From F0422 sp003992255 (GTDB taxonomy: Bacteria; Bacillota; Negativicutes; Veillonellales; Veillonellaceae), in NCBI RefSeq assembly GCF_003992255.1, contig NZ_RQVA01000010.1, forward strand, positions 1 through 64,000: 64,000 nucleotides of DNA, in the 5' to 3' direction. A program made the position numbers and the translations under genes. The notes below the pieces were generated by a model. The model made no database searches and was not told where the DNA came from. It saw nothing but the letters and a program-made list of their open reading frames with translations. Below, in pieces: positions 1 to 8,755 of this stretch. Within the stretch, counting starts at the first letter, position 1, and every line of letters begins with the position of its first letter.

Positions 1-249
1 ATACAAAGGCATTAACAATTTGAGGGAACCAACTAACAAAGGAGACTTTAAAATTACTAAACTCTGGTAGATGACTGCTTTCTACTGCTTTTAACTATAA
101 TTATATGTACCTTTCTATTATTCCTCTTTAATTTTAAAGACAATTTCTGTATAATTGATGTTAGACATATATGACTCACCCTTTCTTAATTATGTGGTTA
201 CTTTTATGATACAGTATGAGTTTGTATATGTTTATTTTATTGCAATAAA

Positions 250-290
250 AAATGTTGGTGACTACTCTTATATCAGTAGCTCCAACATTT
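250..290. terminator. imperfect hairpin, possible terminator of an off-window gene
   Basis: The arms AAATGTTGG (250-258) and CCAACATTT (282-290) pair, with further pairing of ACTACT against AGTAGC inside. A-rich sequence lies left and TTT right, so it could act in either direction. Otherwise positions 1-407 hold no convincing gene. The region is AT-rich and reads as intergenic sequence upstream of the RloC-like gene. Confidence 0.35.
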
Positions 291-407
291 AGTATGGAGC
301 CTAAAATCATTAAGGTTGTGTTAGTCTAATATCTAGATGAGAATCGTAATGTTATAGAAGGTATAAATGATAATACAATAATGAAGCGAAAAATTGAGAG
401 GATTGCA

Positions 408-2579
408 ATGATATCTAAAATAGTTTTAAATGGGGTAGCAAGTTATAAAAAAGAGGCTGTGCTTGATACTGATAAAAAAGTAAACTTGCTGTATGGATTA
501 AATGGAACAGGAAAGAGTACTTTTTCGGAATTCCTATATGATCAGACAGGAGCAAGATTTTCACAATGCAGTATAGAGGGACTTGAAGAAAACGACACGG
601 TACTAGTTTACAATCAAAAATTTATTCAGGATACATTTTATGAACCAGCGGGAATACATGGTATATTCACCTTATCGAAAGGAAATGCTGAAGCTCAAAA
701 GGTAATTGATATTAAAAGTGCTGAAGTAAACAAATTGACAGAGCAAAAGCAGAAAATTGAAGAAAAAAAGACAAAAAATGAGCAAAAGCACTTAGATGAG
801 ATAGAAGAATACAAGAAACAAGTATGGAAAATCAAGAGGGAATACACCGGAGGAGATAGGGTTTTAGAGTTCTGCTTAGATGGATTAAAAGGAAATAAAG
901 ATGCTCTTTTCAAACATATTATTTCTTTAGAAAAAATGGAAGGCGAGCTTGATTATTCTGTAGATGATTTAAAGAAAGAGGCTCAGCAACTTCAGGGTGA
1001 ATCTCAGAGCAGGCAGCTTTTATCAAAATTCTTGATTGATGTTGAAGATATTGAACAATCAAAATTGTTGTCTAAGGTTATAGTTGGAAATAAGAATAGT
1101 TCGGTAGCCTCGTTGATTGAAACGTTAGGAAATTCGGACTGGGTTAATACAGGAATTAAATATGTTCATATAGATGGTGAAAAAGGCGTATGCCCTTTCT
1201 GCCAGCAAAAAACCATTACACAGAATTTTCTTAATCAGATTAATGCTTATTTTGATGAGAGTTATAATCGAGACAAATCTCAGATTGAGCAGATGATTTC
1301 TAGATACGATGCGGAAATAAAGAAAGCGATTGATTTTTTTAATGCTATTAAAGATGATTCTTTTCTCGAAAAAAATAAAGCGGAAATAGAAAGTCTTAGT
1401 GCGAACCTTACTTCTGTATTGGAGCATAATCTAAATACTTTGAAAGAGAAGGCAAAGACACCTAGCATTCAGGTTTCTCTGCAGCCAATTAATCAAATTA
1501 TGGAATCTATAAACAGTATTATTGAAAATGCTAACAATGAAATTAGTCTGTATAATCAAAGAATTGCAGACATAAAAGGATCCAAGAATAAAATTAGGAA
1601 TAGATTTTGGTGTCTTATGCGTAAAGAATATAATTCTGTAATTGAGTTATATACTGCAAATGAAAAGGCTTATAAGCAATCGGTTAAAAAAGCCAAAGAA
1701 GAGTTACAGATAAAAACATCCAAGATTAACACTAATACTGCACTGATAGAGGAAAATCGAAAGAAAACTGTAAATATTGATGAAGCAGTAGAGAATATAA
1801 AGAATGGACTGATAGATATTGGCATTACGGATTTTACTATAGAAAAATATTCCGAGGAGGAGGCATTATATAGACTAAAACGTGAGGATTTGGATGAAGA
1901 TGTCTTTAAAACATTAAGCGAGGGCGAAAAAATGGTAATAAGCTTTCTATATTTTATTGAGTTATGTAAGGGGGAATCAATCGCTGAAAAAGCTTCAAAT
2001 AAGAAGGTTGTAGTGATTGATGATCCTATATCCAGTTTATCACACATTTATGTTTTTAATATTGGAAGATTAATACATAATGAGTTTCTAAGGACCGAAA
2101 AGTATGACCAACTATTTATACTGACTCATAGTCTATATTTCTTTTATGAGTTAACTAATACCAACCATACACAACGAAAGGAAACCCAGAAACTCTTTAG
2201 AATATGTAAAAATACAGAGAGCAGCTATTTTGAAGATATGAAATATGAGGATATTCAAAACGATTATCAAGCATATTGGCATATTATAAAAGATAAAAAA
2301 CAGTCTCCTGCACTGATAGCGAATTGCATGAGAAATGTAATGGAATATTTTTTCAATTTTGTGGAAAAACAGGACTTTGCTCAAGTATTCCAAAGACCAG
2401 AACTACAAGAGAATAGATACATGGCTTTTAATAGGTACATGAATAGAGAATCGCATTCAAAAGGTCAAAACATCTTTGATATTAAAGAGTTTGACTATGA
2501 TAGTTTTCGAGATGCATTTAAAAAAGTATTTGAAACTGAAGGTTATATAGATCATTATAATAAGATGATAGCATTATAA
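408..2579 (+). CDS. RloC-like AAA ATPase with zinc hook and anticodon-nuclease-type C-terminus
   Basis: The 723-residue protein is built like RloC, a PrrC-related tRNA anticodon nuclease. A Walker A motif (GLNGTGKST, about residues 30-38) is followed by long Lys/Glu-rich helical stretches that read as coiled coil. These flank a CPFC zinc-hook motif near residue 262. The ABC-type signature (LSEGEK, about 502) and Walker B (VVVIDDP, about 537) come next. The C-terminus has RNVME (R642, E646) and a later NRESH (H683), matching the R-x3-E...H triad of PrrC/RloC nucleases, a HEPN-type fold. In the families these enzymes cut tRNA in the anticodon loop upon phage infection or DNA damage. ATG 408 is preferred over ATG 381 because GAGAGG lies just upstream. 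No restriction-modification genes adjoin it, which fits RloC rather than PrrC. The gene is more AT-rich than those to its right, suggesting transfer. It could instead be another AAA_13 protein without nuclease activity. Confidence 0.75.
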   Translation: MISKIVLNGVASYKKEAVLDTDKKVNLLYGLNGTGKSTFSEFLYDQTGARFSQCSIEGLEENDTVLVYNQKFIQDTFYEPAGIHGIFTLSKGNAEAQKVIDIKSAEVNKLTEQKQKIEEKKTKNEQKHLDEIEEYKKQVWKIKREYTGGDRVLEFCLDGLKGNKDALFKHIISLEKMEGELDYSVDDLKKEAQQLQGESQSRQLLSKFLIDVEDIEQSKLLSKVIVGNKNSSVASLIETLGNSDWVNTGIKYVHIDGEKGVCPFCQQKTITQNFLNQINAYFDESYNRDKSQIEQMISRYDAEIKKAIDFFNAIKDDSFLEKNKAEIESLSANLTSVLEHNLNTLKEKAKTPSIQVSLQPINQIMESINSIIENANNEISLYNQRIADIKGSKNKIRNRFWCLMRKEYNSVIELYTANEKAYKQSVKKAKEELQIKTSKINTNTALIEENRKKTVNIDEAVENIKNGLIDIGITDFTIEKYSEEEALYRLKREDLDEDVFKTLSEGEKMVISFLYFIELCKGESIAEKASNKKVVVIDDPISSLSHIYVFNIGRLIHNEFLRTEKYDQLFILTHSLYFFYELTNTNHTQRKETQKLFRICKNTESSYFEDMKYEDIQNDYQAYWHIIKDKKQSPALIANCMRNVMEYFFNFVEKQDFAQVFQRPELQENRYMAFNRYMNRESHSKGQNIFDIKEFDYDSFRDAFKKVFETEGYIDHYNKMIAL

Positions 2580-2672
2580 ATATAATAGAAATTTAACAGA
2601 TGTGTCATTAGAAAGCTAAGTCTTAGTTTCATACTTGTATTATGCTTGTAAAAAGTCAGATAAAGAGAAATA

Positions 2673-2726
2673 AAACGGATAATAAGGCTAAAACCGATAA
2701 TAAGGCCAAAACCGATATAAAAAACT
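2673..2726. repeat. 18-bp tandem repeat, about 2.7 copies
   Basis: Units start at 2673, 2691 and 2709. Each begins AAAC(C/G)GATA; the first two continue ATAAGGC(T/C)A and the third decays into A-rich sequence. It sits between the RloC-like gene and a terminator-like hairpin. No function is apparent. Confidence 0.6.
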
Positions 2727-2797
2727 TGATTTTATGACGTTTATACAAAACAGTATCAATGGACATATTGAGTGGGAATAAAATAGATAGACTGAAA

Positions 2798-2828
2798 GCC
2801 AGCAGAACCTAGGGACTGCTGGTTTTTG
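2798..2828 (+). terminator. rho-independent terminator
   Basis: CCAGCAG and CTGCTGG arms enclose a 10-nt loop and are followed by TTTTTGTG. It would end transcription from the RloC-like gene and insulate the dehydrogenase promoter. Confidence 0.75.
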
Positions 2829-2849
2829 TGTTTTACACAAGAAATCCCA

Positions 2850-2878
2850 TTGCATTTTCTCCTCATTAGTCCTATAAT
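2850..2878 (+). promoter_or_regulatory. sigma-A-type promoter for the dehydrogenase gene
   Basis: TTGCAT at 2850-2855 and TATAAT at 2873-2878 are separated by 17 nt, about 70 nt upstream of the chosen start codon. Confidence 0.65.
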
Positions 2879-2946
2879 ACATTGTATCGTATTTAATTAG
2901 TATATAAGTGCGAATTAGGTGGACGATGATGAAGGAGTTGAATGTC

Positions 2947-4020
2947 ATGAGACCTGAACATACATTGCCAAGTTATAGCTTTGGCAGTCATGAAATTTTT
3001 GATACCATAGGAGCCCATACAAAACGAATTGGTACAAAAGCAGTAATTGTCGGTGGAGATACAGCGTTGTCTGTGGCGCTACCAGTATTACAGCCAGCCT
3101 TAGATCGTGATGGTATTGAAGTGTTAGAGATTATTCATTTTGGTGGTGAATGCGCCTTTGAAGTAGCGAAGGAGATTGCTAATAAAGAATCTGCCAAGCA
3201 AGCAGATTTTCTAATTGGTGTTGGTGGCGGTAAAGCCTTAGATACGACGAAATTAACTAGTATTGAGTTAGGGGATATTCCCGTAGTTACGGTTCCAACA
3301 ATAGCGGCTACGTGCGCAGCTACATCAGAGGCTATTGCAGTCTATCATTTAGACCATACCTTTGCAGATGTGGCCTTTATGAAACGCCCTGCAGTACATA
3401 CTTTCATCGATGCAGATATATTGGTGAAAGCCCCAAGTCGTTATTTCTGGGCTGGCATGGGTGATACCATAGCTAAACATTATGAAACGCATATGGCCAC
3501 ACGTGGACGTGATCTTTCCTATAATGTACAAGTAGGCCTATCTTTATCTAAGATGTGTGCAGACCCTATCTTTGCCCATGGTCGTGAAGCGCTGACTGCC
3601 AATGAACAAGGTGAACGCAATCGTGTATTTGATGAAATTGTGATGGCTGTGATTTTAACAACTGGTATTGTATCTGGATGTATGCCAGGAGATTTTAACA
3701 GTACCATTGCTCATGCTGTTTGCTATGGATGTGCGGAAGACCAAAAAACGGAAGAGGAACATCTACATGGTGAAATGGTGGCCTACGGACTATTAATTCT
3801 CTTTGCTGCAGATCAGCAATGGGATCAATTAGAACGTTGGTTGCCTGTGTACCGCAGTATCGGTTGGCCGACGAAACTTTCAGAATTGGGACTGACCACC
3901 GATGACATTCCGATGATTGTGAAAAAAGCAGCCTCTGTGCGAGATGTGGTGATTTGTCCATACGTAGTGACAGAAGATATGTTGACCGAGGCTATTTTGA
4001 AAGTAGAAGCGCATAACTAA
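2947..4020 (+). CDS. iron/zinc-dependent alcohol dehydrogenase, glycerol dehydrogenase-like
   Basis: The 357-residue protein belongs to the GldA branch of the metal-dependent alcohol dehydrogenases, cytosolic NAD-linked enzymes that oxidise polyols or reduce ketones. The dinucleotide-binding region carries GVGGGKALDTTK. The three metal ligands of glycerol dehydrogenases are recognisable: D173 in GMGDTIAK, H256 in STIAHAV and H274 in LHGEMVAYG. ATG 2947 is chosen because AAGGAG lies 9 nt upstream; an upstream GTG at 2908 lacks such a site. Length is normal for the family. The true substrate cannot be read from sequence, and many Firmicute members of this branch are of unknown specificity. It appears monocistronic, with its own promoter and about 230 nt before the next gene. 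Confidence 0.8.
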   Translation: MRPEHTLPSYSFGSHEIFDTIGAHTKRIGTKAVIVGGDTALSVALPVLQPALDRDGIEVLEIIHFGGECAFEVAKEIANKESAKQADFLIGVGGGKALDTTKLTSIELGDIPVVTVPTIAATCAATSEAIAVYHLDHTFADVAFMKRPAVHTFIDADILVKAPSRYFWAGMGDTIAKHYETHMATRGRDLSYNVQVGLSLSKMCADPIFAHGREALTANEQGERNRVFDEIVMAVILTTGIVSGCMPGDFNSTIAHAVCYGCAEDQKTEEEHLHGEMVAYGLLILFAADQQWDQLERWLPVYRSIGWPTKLSELGLTTDDIPMIVKKAASVRDVVICPYVVTEDMLTEAILKVEAHN

Positions 4021-4253
4021 TTTGTGCGGTTCTAGGTTTCATAATATCCAGTAATAAACTAATCTGAATGGACATGGTTCGTATATCAGTCATCAACAGG
4101 TATCTTTAGTAGAAAGCGGTATCTGTTAGTAGAATGTTTTAAATTCATAGGATTGGCAGCTACTATAGTTAGATATATGGGACGAGATAGACAGTTTGTA
4201 GATGATTGGGATACTAAGTGTTAACAATGAGAAGACAGGAGTGGTGGTCGACT

Positions 4254-5312
4254 ATGGAACGAATAGTATGGAATGACATAGATTTTGTAAAGGTAGGAAA
4301 TGCTACGGACAACATAGGGAAAACGGGCTTGACCGTGTTGCGCTTCCCCTATGGTGCAACAGGAGGGATTCACATTAGCGGTGGCGGCCCTGCTGCCCGT
4401 GAAAGTGGCGTGCTAGATCCTACGACGGCGCCTACTCCTGTGAATGCTTTGGCGCTAGGTGGTGGATCTGCCTTTGGGTTAGGGGCTAGCGATGGGGTGA
4501 TGCAATCCTTGGAGGAACGTAATATAGGATGCCCTACGGCCTATGGTGTAGTGCCTATCGTCTGTCAAAGTGATATTTATGATTTATCCTACGGAAATCC
4601 GAAAGCTCGACCGACTCCACAAATGGCCTATGATGCTTGTGAAGCAACGTTTAAAGGAACTGCTCCTATATCTGGAAATGTGGGCGCTGGTACAGGTGCT
4701 ACTGTGGGTAAAATTTGTGGTATGGAACGGGCCATGAAAGGCGGTATTGGCTATGGGGCTGCTCGATTAGGAGATTTTGTAGTAGGTGCCGTAGTGGTGG
4801 TGAATGCCTTTGGTGATGTGTATGACCGCAAGGGGCAACCATTAGGTGGCGTTATGGATGCATCGCGGACACATATAGTAGATACGAGTCAGATTATGTA
4901 TAACCAATATGTGAATCAGGAAAAGACGCATGCTATGATTGGTGGTAATACAACGATTGGTGCTATCGTAACCAATGCGCCGTTCAGTAAGGCAGAACTC
5001 ACTAAAATAGCTATGATGGCTACCAATGGATATGCCCGTTCTATTCGTCCTGTTGGTACGCTGTCTGATGGTGATACAATCTATGCCTTTTCTTCACATC
5101 TAAAAGATTGTCGTATAAATGATGATATTCTTGAGGGTGGTACAAGTACTGAAAGAAGTTCTATGGCAGCGGATGTCAACTTAGTAGGTACTTTAGCAGC
5201 AGATCTAATGTGCGAAGCTATTGAGGATGCGATGCAGTCTAGTTATGTTACCGATGATGAGTTTTTGGAGAATCTTTTAAAATTTCACGAAGTGAAAATG
5301 GAAAAGCAATAA
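4254..5312 (+). CDS. P1 family (DmpA/NylC-like) N-terminal nucleophile peptidase
   Basis: The 352-residue protein has the hallmarks of peptidase family S58/P1, enzymes made as precursors that cleave themselves to free a catalytic Ser/Thr. The glycine-rich GNVGAGTGATVGK segment and the GGGSAFGLGASDGV segment are typical. The likely autocleavage site is the N-T bond in GGNTTIGAIVTNA (N232/T233), giving a Thr nucleophile as in NylC rather than the Ser of DmpA. Family members act as aminopeptidases or amidases on unusual amide substrates; the substrate here is unknown. ATG 4254 is preferred, with AGGAG 12 nt upstream; ATG 4227 is a less likely alternative. The 230 nt before it contain a short direct repeat (GGTATCT near 4100 and 4120) but no clear promoter. 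Confidence 0.8.
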   Translation: MERIVWNDIDFVKVGNATDNIGKTGLTVLRFPYGATGGIHISGGGPAARESGVLDPTTAPTPVNALALGGGSAFGLGASDGVMQSLEERNIGCPTAYGVVPIVCQSDIYDLSYGNPKARPTPQMAYDACEATFKGTAPISGNVGAGTGATVGKICGMERAMKGGIGYGAARLGDFVVGAVVVVNAFGDVYDRKGQPLGGVMDASRTHIVDTSQIMYNQYVNQEKTHAMIGGNTTIGAIVTNAPFSKAELTKIAMMATNGYARSIRPVGTLSDGDTIYAFSSHLKDCRINDDILEGGTSTERSSMAADVNLVGTLAADLMCEAIEDAMQSSYVTDDEFLENLLKFHEVKMEKQ

Positions 5313-5319
5313 AAAAGAC

Positions 5320-5348
5320 TTGCATTTTATGTGAAAGTGCTATATAAT
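5320..5348 (+). promoter_or_regulatory. promoter of the Asn-Glu-Val tRNA operon
   Basis: TTGCAT (5320-5325) and TATAAT (5343-5348) are spaced by 17 nt and end 14 nt before tRNA-Asn. Confidence 0.75.
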
Positions 5349-5362
5349 AACTCTTGTATTAT

Positions 5363-5438
5363 TCCTCGATAGCTCAGCAGGTAGAGCAATCGGCTGTTAA
5401 CCGATCGGTCGTAGGTTCGAGTCCTACTCGAGGAGCCA
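5363..5438 (+). tRNA. tRNA-Asn (GTT)
   Basis: A 76-nt cloverleaf with acceptor arms TCCTCGA/TCGAGGA, anticodon loop CTGTTAA (anticodon GTT), T-arm GGTTCGAGTCC and encoded CCA. A second identical copy is at 33344-33419. Confidence 0.97.
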
Positions 5439-5443
5439 TACAA

Positions 5444-5518
5444 GGCCCGTTGGTCAAGCGGTTAAGACACCGCCCTTTCACGGCGGTATCGGGGGTTCGA
5501 TTCCCCCACGGGTCACCA
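5444..5518 (+). tRNA. tRNA-Glu (TTC)
   Basis: A 75-nt cloverleaf with acceptor GGCCCGT/ACGGGTC (one G-T pair), anticodon loop CTTTCAC (anticodon TTC), T-loop GTTCGATTC and encoded CCA. An identical copy is at 33535-33609. Confidence 0.97.
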
Positions 5519-5521
5519 TAT

Positions 5522-5597
<76 letters not shown>

Positions 5598-5603
5598 CAG
5601 TTA

Positions 5604-5632
5604 AGAACCATCCGATGGATGGTTCTTTTTTT
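5604..5632 (+). terminator. terminator of the first tRNA operon
   Basis: AGAACCATCC and GGATGGTTCT form a perfect 10-bp stem with a GAT loop, followed by T7. Confidence 0.92.
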
Positions 5633-5648
5633 ATGTCGTCATTTATTT

Positions 5649-5809
5649 CGCTATGCAGCCTGTGGCATTTGTAATTTATTATGATAAAGGTAAGACCGCA
5701 ACATACTCCTTCTCAAACTGATCCTACGGTAGGTTTGTTCAGGAGCATGTTGCGGTCTTTTGTGTTTGTCTAATTTGGATAATAAGGAATGCCACGAGGC
5801 TGCTACTCG
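5649..5809. repeat. composite inverted-repeat element, copy 1
   Basis: The inner hairpin (5692-5761) has basal arms AAGACCGCAACAT/ATGTTGCGGTCTT and the conserved apical core CAAACTGATCCTACGG followed by TAGGTTTG. It sits inside an outer inverted repeat, CGCTATGCAGCCTGTGGCATT (5649-5669, first 20 bases CGCTATGCAGCCTGTGGCAT) against 5788-5809. Relatives are at 12731, 12907, 13136-13298 and 23208. A second partial unit of the right flank repeats at about 5850-5910. From there to the Fur-like box at 6274 I see only AT-rich sequence without a gene. The short reading frames inside the element are probably not genes. Confidence 0.7.
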
Positions 5810-6273
5810 TAACTGCACTCCTCAGGGGAGGTTGGATAAGGGGCCTTTGTGTTTGTCTGATTTAGATGATAGGGGGTGTCACAAGGGTGCTACTTGCAAC
5901 TGTGTTCCTCAGGAAGAGGCATTGAATAGCTTTCTCATAATTTATAAAAGAGATATGATAATTATGTAAGATAGTTGTTATCATTTAAAATATAAAGTTA
6001 GAATTACACGTAATGAATAAAAATACTGTTATATATCAGTATATATTGAAAACATACTTATAAAATTATAAGTTTACACGAGGTTGTTATAAGGTTGGCT
6101 ATCTTTATAATACTTTATATTATACTATTTACTGGAGTGTAACTGGAAAAATATGGGGGGAGTGTTTTAATCTATTATCTTCTGTTCATTATCTATGAAT
6201 TAAAAGCATAATTATTTCAAAATTGGTATGGTTTATGAAGAAAATGTGAAGAAATATATTGCACAATCAAAAG

Positions 6274-6295
6274 TATAATGATAATATTTATTATA
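6274..6295 (+). promoter_or_regulatory. Fur-box-like operator upstream of the TonB-dependent receptor
   Basis: TATAATGATAATATTTATTA fits the GATAATGATAATCATTATC Fur consensus well over its left half and keeps AT-rich dyad character on the right. A TATAAT at 6303-6308 follows at once, so a bound repressor would block transcription when iron is plentiful. Confidence 0.55.
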
Positions 6296-6347
6296 TAAAA
6301 GATATAATATGTGTATCTTGGTAAGGTTTTTGTGTAGGAGTTATAGA

Positions 6348-8540
6348 ATGAATAGCAAAACAAAAAAGCAATTGTTATCATTTGCAGCAGCAACAGGTGT
6401 ATTGTTCCAATTAGGTGGCACTGCGCATGCTGTACAAGTTTTTGATCTAGGTGAATTTGTGGTGAAGGCACCAGTTAATGTAGCTACGGTTGAAACACCA
6501 GAGGTAGCGGTAACACCAACTACTGTAGAAGGTGCTTATGCAGGTGGTCAAGTAGCGAACAGTAACTTGATGGGTGTATTAGGTCGTCAAAGCTTTATTG
6601 AAACACCGTTCAATGTAACTGGATATACAAACGAATTGTTAGAAAATAAACAAGCTACAGAAATTACTGATGTAGTAAAAAATGATGCGTCTGTGAAAGA
6701 TGTATCTTTATCTGGTGCATCTAGTTCTTGGTCTATCCGTGGTTTCCGTACAACACAGCAAGACATGCAATTTAATGGTTTGTACAGTATTGCCCCACGT
6801 TTCTACACAGGTACTGAAGGGTATGATCGTGTAGAAGTTATCAAAGGGCCAAGCGCATTATTAGGCGGTATGGCACCAAATGGCACAGTAGGTGGTACGA
6901 TTAACTTTGTACCTAAACGTGCTACGGATAAAGCAATTAATAAAGTGAAACTTTCCTATGGTAATGGCAGTGAATTTACACAACACGTAGATGTAGGACA
7001 TCGTTTTGGCAATAATAACAAATATGGTGTTCGCCTCAATGTATTAAATCGAAATGGTGGAACATCGGTTAAAGATGAAGAGCGTCAAACTAGTTCTGTT
7101 GTCATTGGTGCCGATGTACGAGGTGACAAATTCCGTGCAGCTCTTGACTTGGGTTATGTATATCATGCGACATTAAATCCTCAATACCGTGTACTCTTTA
7201 ATAATGGTTCTTTGAAAAATACAACAAAAGAAAATCCTTTCACACCAGTTCATATTGATAATGATATGAAATATGGCGCTACTGACACATTCCGCCGTGT
7301 TACTGAAAAATATGGTGTAGTTAGTGGTGAATATGATCTTAATAAAGATTGGACTGCGTATGCGGGTATTGGTGCTCGTTATACATCTATGGACTACAAA
7401 TATAATGAGTTCACAGTGACTAATTTAGCTAAGGGTGATGCGAATATTCGCTATCGTCATAACTACCAAATTAATAAAGGAATTTCTGCAGAAGCAGGTC
7501 TTCGAGGTAAGGTAGTGACAGGTGATGTAACACATCATATTGGTTTGGCCGCGACTCGTTTAGAACAAAAAGTATATACGCAGAATAATACCTTGAATAC
7601 GGTATCTGGATTCAATTATTTGAAACAAGCAACAAATTGGGGGACTGCTACAGAAACATCTTGGGAATCTCCACTATCTAGTAAGCAAATTTTAACAGGC
7701 GTTTCCTTAACAGACCGTATTGTTACAAAAGATGAAGCATGGCAGTTCATTCTTGGCGCACGCTATCAGAAAGTAAGAAGCACAAACTATGGTGCAAAAG
7801 AAACTACCTATAATAGTCATGCTGTAAGCCCAGCTGTAGGTATTGTTCATAAATTCAATGACAAAGTATCTGTGTATGCGAACTACATGGAAGGTTTAAA
7901 AACCGGGGTTTCTGCTCCAGCTGGTACGAAAAATGAAAATGAATTGATGGCACCTGTTAAAGTTAAACAAATGGAAGTGGGCACAAAAGTAGATATGGGA
8001 AAATATGCAGCTACATTGAGTGCTTTCGAGGTGCGTAACCCATCGTATACAACAGATGTTGTCACTAATGAATATGGTTTAAATAGCGAAGTTCGTGCTC
8101 GCGGGTTAGAGTTAAATGTATTTGGTGAACCTGTAAAAGGCACTCGTGTATTAGGCGGTTTAATGTGGTTAGACTCTAAATATACAAAAGATACTAGCAG
8201 CACAAAACTGAAAGGTAATAAATTTGAAGGCGCCCCAACAGTGAATGCAACATTGGGTGTTGATCAAGACATTAAAGGAGTGAAAGGATTATCTGTATCT
8301 ACTCGCTTGAACTATACAGGATCTGCCTATGCAAATAATACTAATACGGTGAAAACTAGCGGATACTTCACTTGGGATTTAGGTACTCGTTATACATGGA
8401 ATGCAGGTAATACGCCAATGACATTCCGTGCTGACGTGTACAATGTGCTTAACAAATCCTATTGGAATGCATTACATAGCAATGGTGTAATGTTAGGAAA
8501 TGGCCGTACATTCATGTTCTCCTTAACGGCAAGTTTATAA
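6348..8540 (+). CDS. TonB-dependent outer-membrane receptor, siderophore type
   Basis: The 730-residue protein starts with a signal peptide (MNSKTKKQLLSFAAATG, cleavage near GTAHA). A plug domain follows, with SIRGFRTTQQ and VEVIKGPSALLGG, typical of ferric-siderophore receptors such as FhuE/FpvA. The rest is alternating beta-strand sequence ending in FMFSLTASL, an aromatic-containing strand as expected for the last barrel strand. It would import an iron chelate across the outer membrane using energy from TonB-ExbB-ExbD, encoded at 13.8-15.5 kb. ATG 6348 is chosen because TAGGAG lies 7 nt upstream and the signal peptide begins there; an earlier GTG at 6309 is unlikely. A Fur-like box precedes it, and an ABC importer of the matching class follows 215 nt downstream. 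Confidence 0.9.
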   Translation: MNSKTKKQLLSFAAATGVLFQLGGTAHAVQVFDLGEFVVKAPVNVATVETPEVAVTPTTVEGAYAGGQVANSNLMGVLGRQSFIETPFNVTGYTNELLENKQATEITDVVKNDASVKDVSLSGASSSWSIRGFRTTQQDMQFNGLYSIAPRFYTGTEGYDRVEVIKGPSALLGGMAPNGTVGGTINFVPKRATDKAINKVKLSYGNGSEFTQHVDVGHRFGNNNKYGVRLNVLNRNGGTSVKDEERQTSSVVIGADVRGDKFRAALDLGYVYHATLNPQYRVLFNNGSLKNTTKENPFTPVHIDNDMKYGATDTFRRVTEKYGVVSGEYDLNKDWTAYAGIGARYTSMDYKYNEFTVTNLAKGDANIRYRHNYQINKGISAEAGLRGKVVTGDVTHHIGLAATRLEQKVYTQNNTLNTVSGFNYLKQATNWGTATETSWESPLSSKQILTGVSLTDRIVTKDEAWQFILGARYQKVRSTNYGAKETTYNSHAVSPAVGIVHKFNDKVSVYANYMEGLKTGVSAPAGTKNENELMAPVKVKQMEVGTKVDMGKYAATLSAFEVRNPSYTTDVVTNEYGLNSEVRARGLELNVFGEPVKGTRVLGGLMWLDSKYTKDTSSTKLKGNKFEGAPTVNATLGVDQDIKGVKGLSVSTRLNYTGSAYANNTNTVKTSGYFTWDLGTRYTWNAGNTPMTFRADVYNVLNKSYWNALHSNGVMLGNGRTFMFSLTASL

Positions 8541-8580
8541 TTTAAAATACTGGTGAAAGTAGTATTTCCCAAATGATAAG

Positions 8581-8627
8581 AGCTGTAACGAAATACGGGA
8601 TCCCTGTATTTTGTTACAGCTTCTTTT
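8581..8627 (+). terminator. terminator after the receptor gene
   Basis: AGCTGTAACGAAATACGGG and the complementary CCCTGTATTTTGTTACAGCT form a long hairpin followed by TCTTTTT. The same basal stem motif (GCTGTAACA) recurs in hairpins at 15909 and 18659. Confidence 0.85.
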
Positions 8628-8755
8628 TCCTACGATGTGAAAGGATACCTAACTAGCGTATTAAATACGTGGGAAGGGTTGAATACATTGGGGGAGCTAC
8701 AAAGCAGTTATTTCTGCAATATAGTAGTTTTCAATATATACAAGAAAGGAGATAC

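Noticed and set aside
5760..5969. 69-codon frame with an internal repeat (CLSNLDNKECH / CLSDLDDRGCH) and a relative at 13249-13452
   Set aside because: It lies in the outer arm of the structured repeat family, has no ribosome site, and the copies differ by indels and compensatory stem changes rather than by coding-type changes. It remains a slight possibility.
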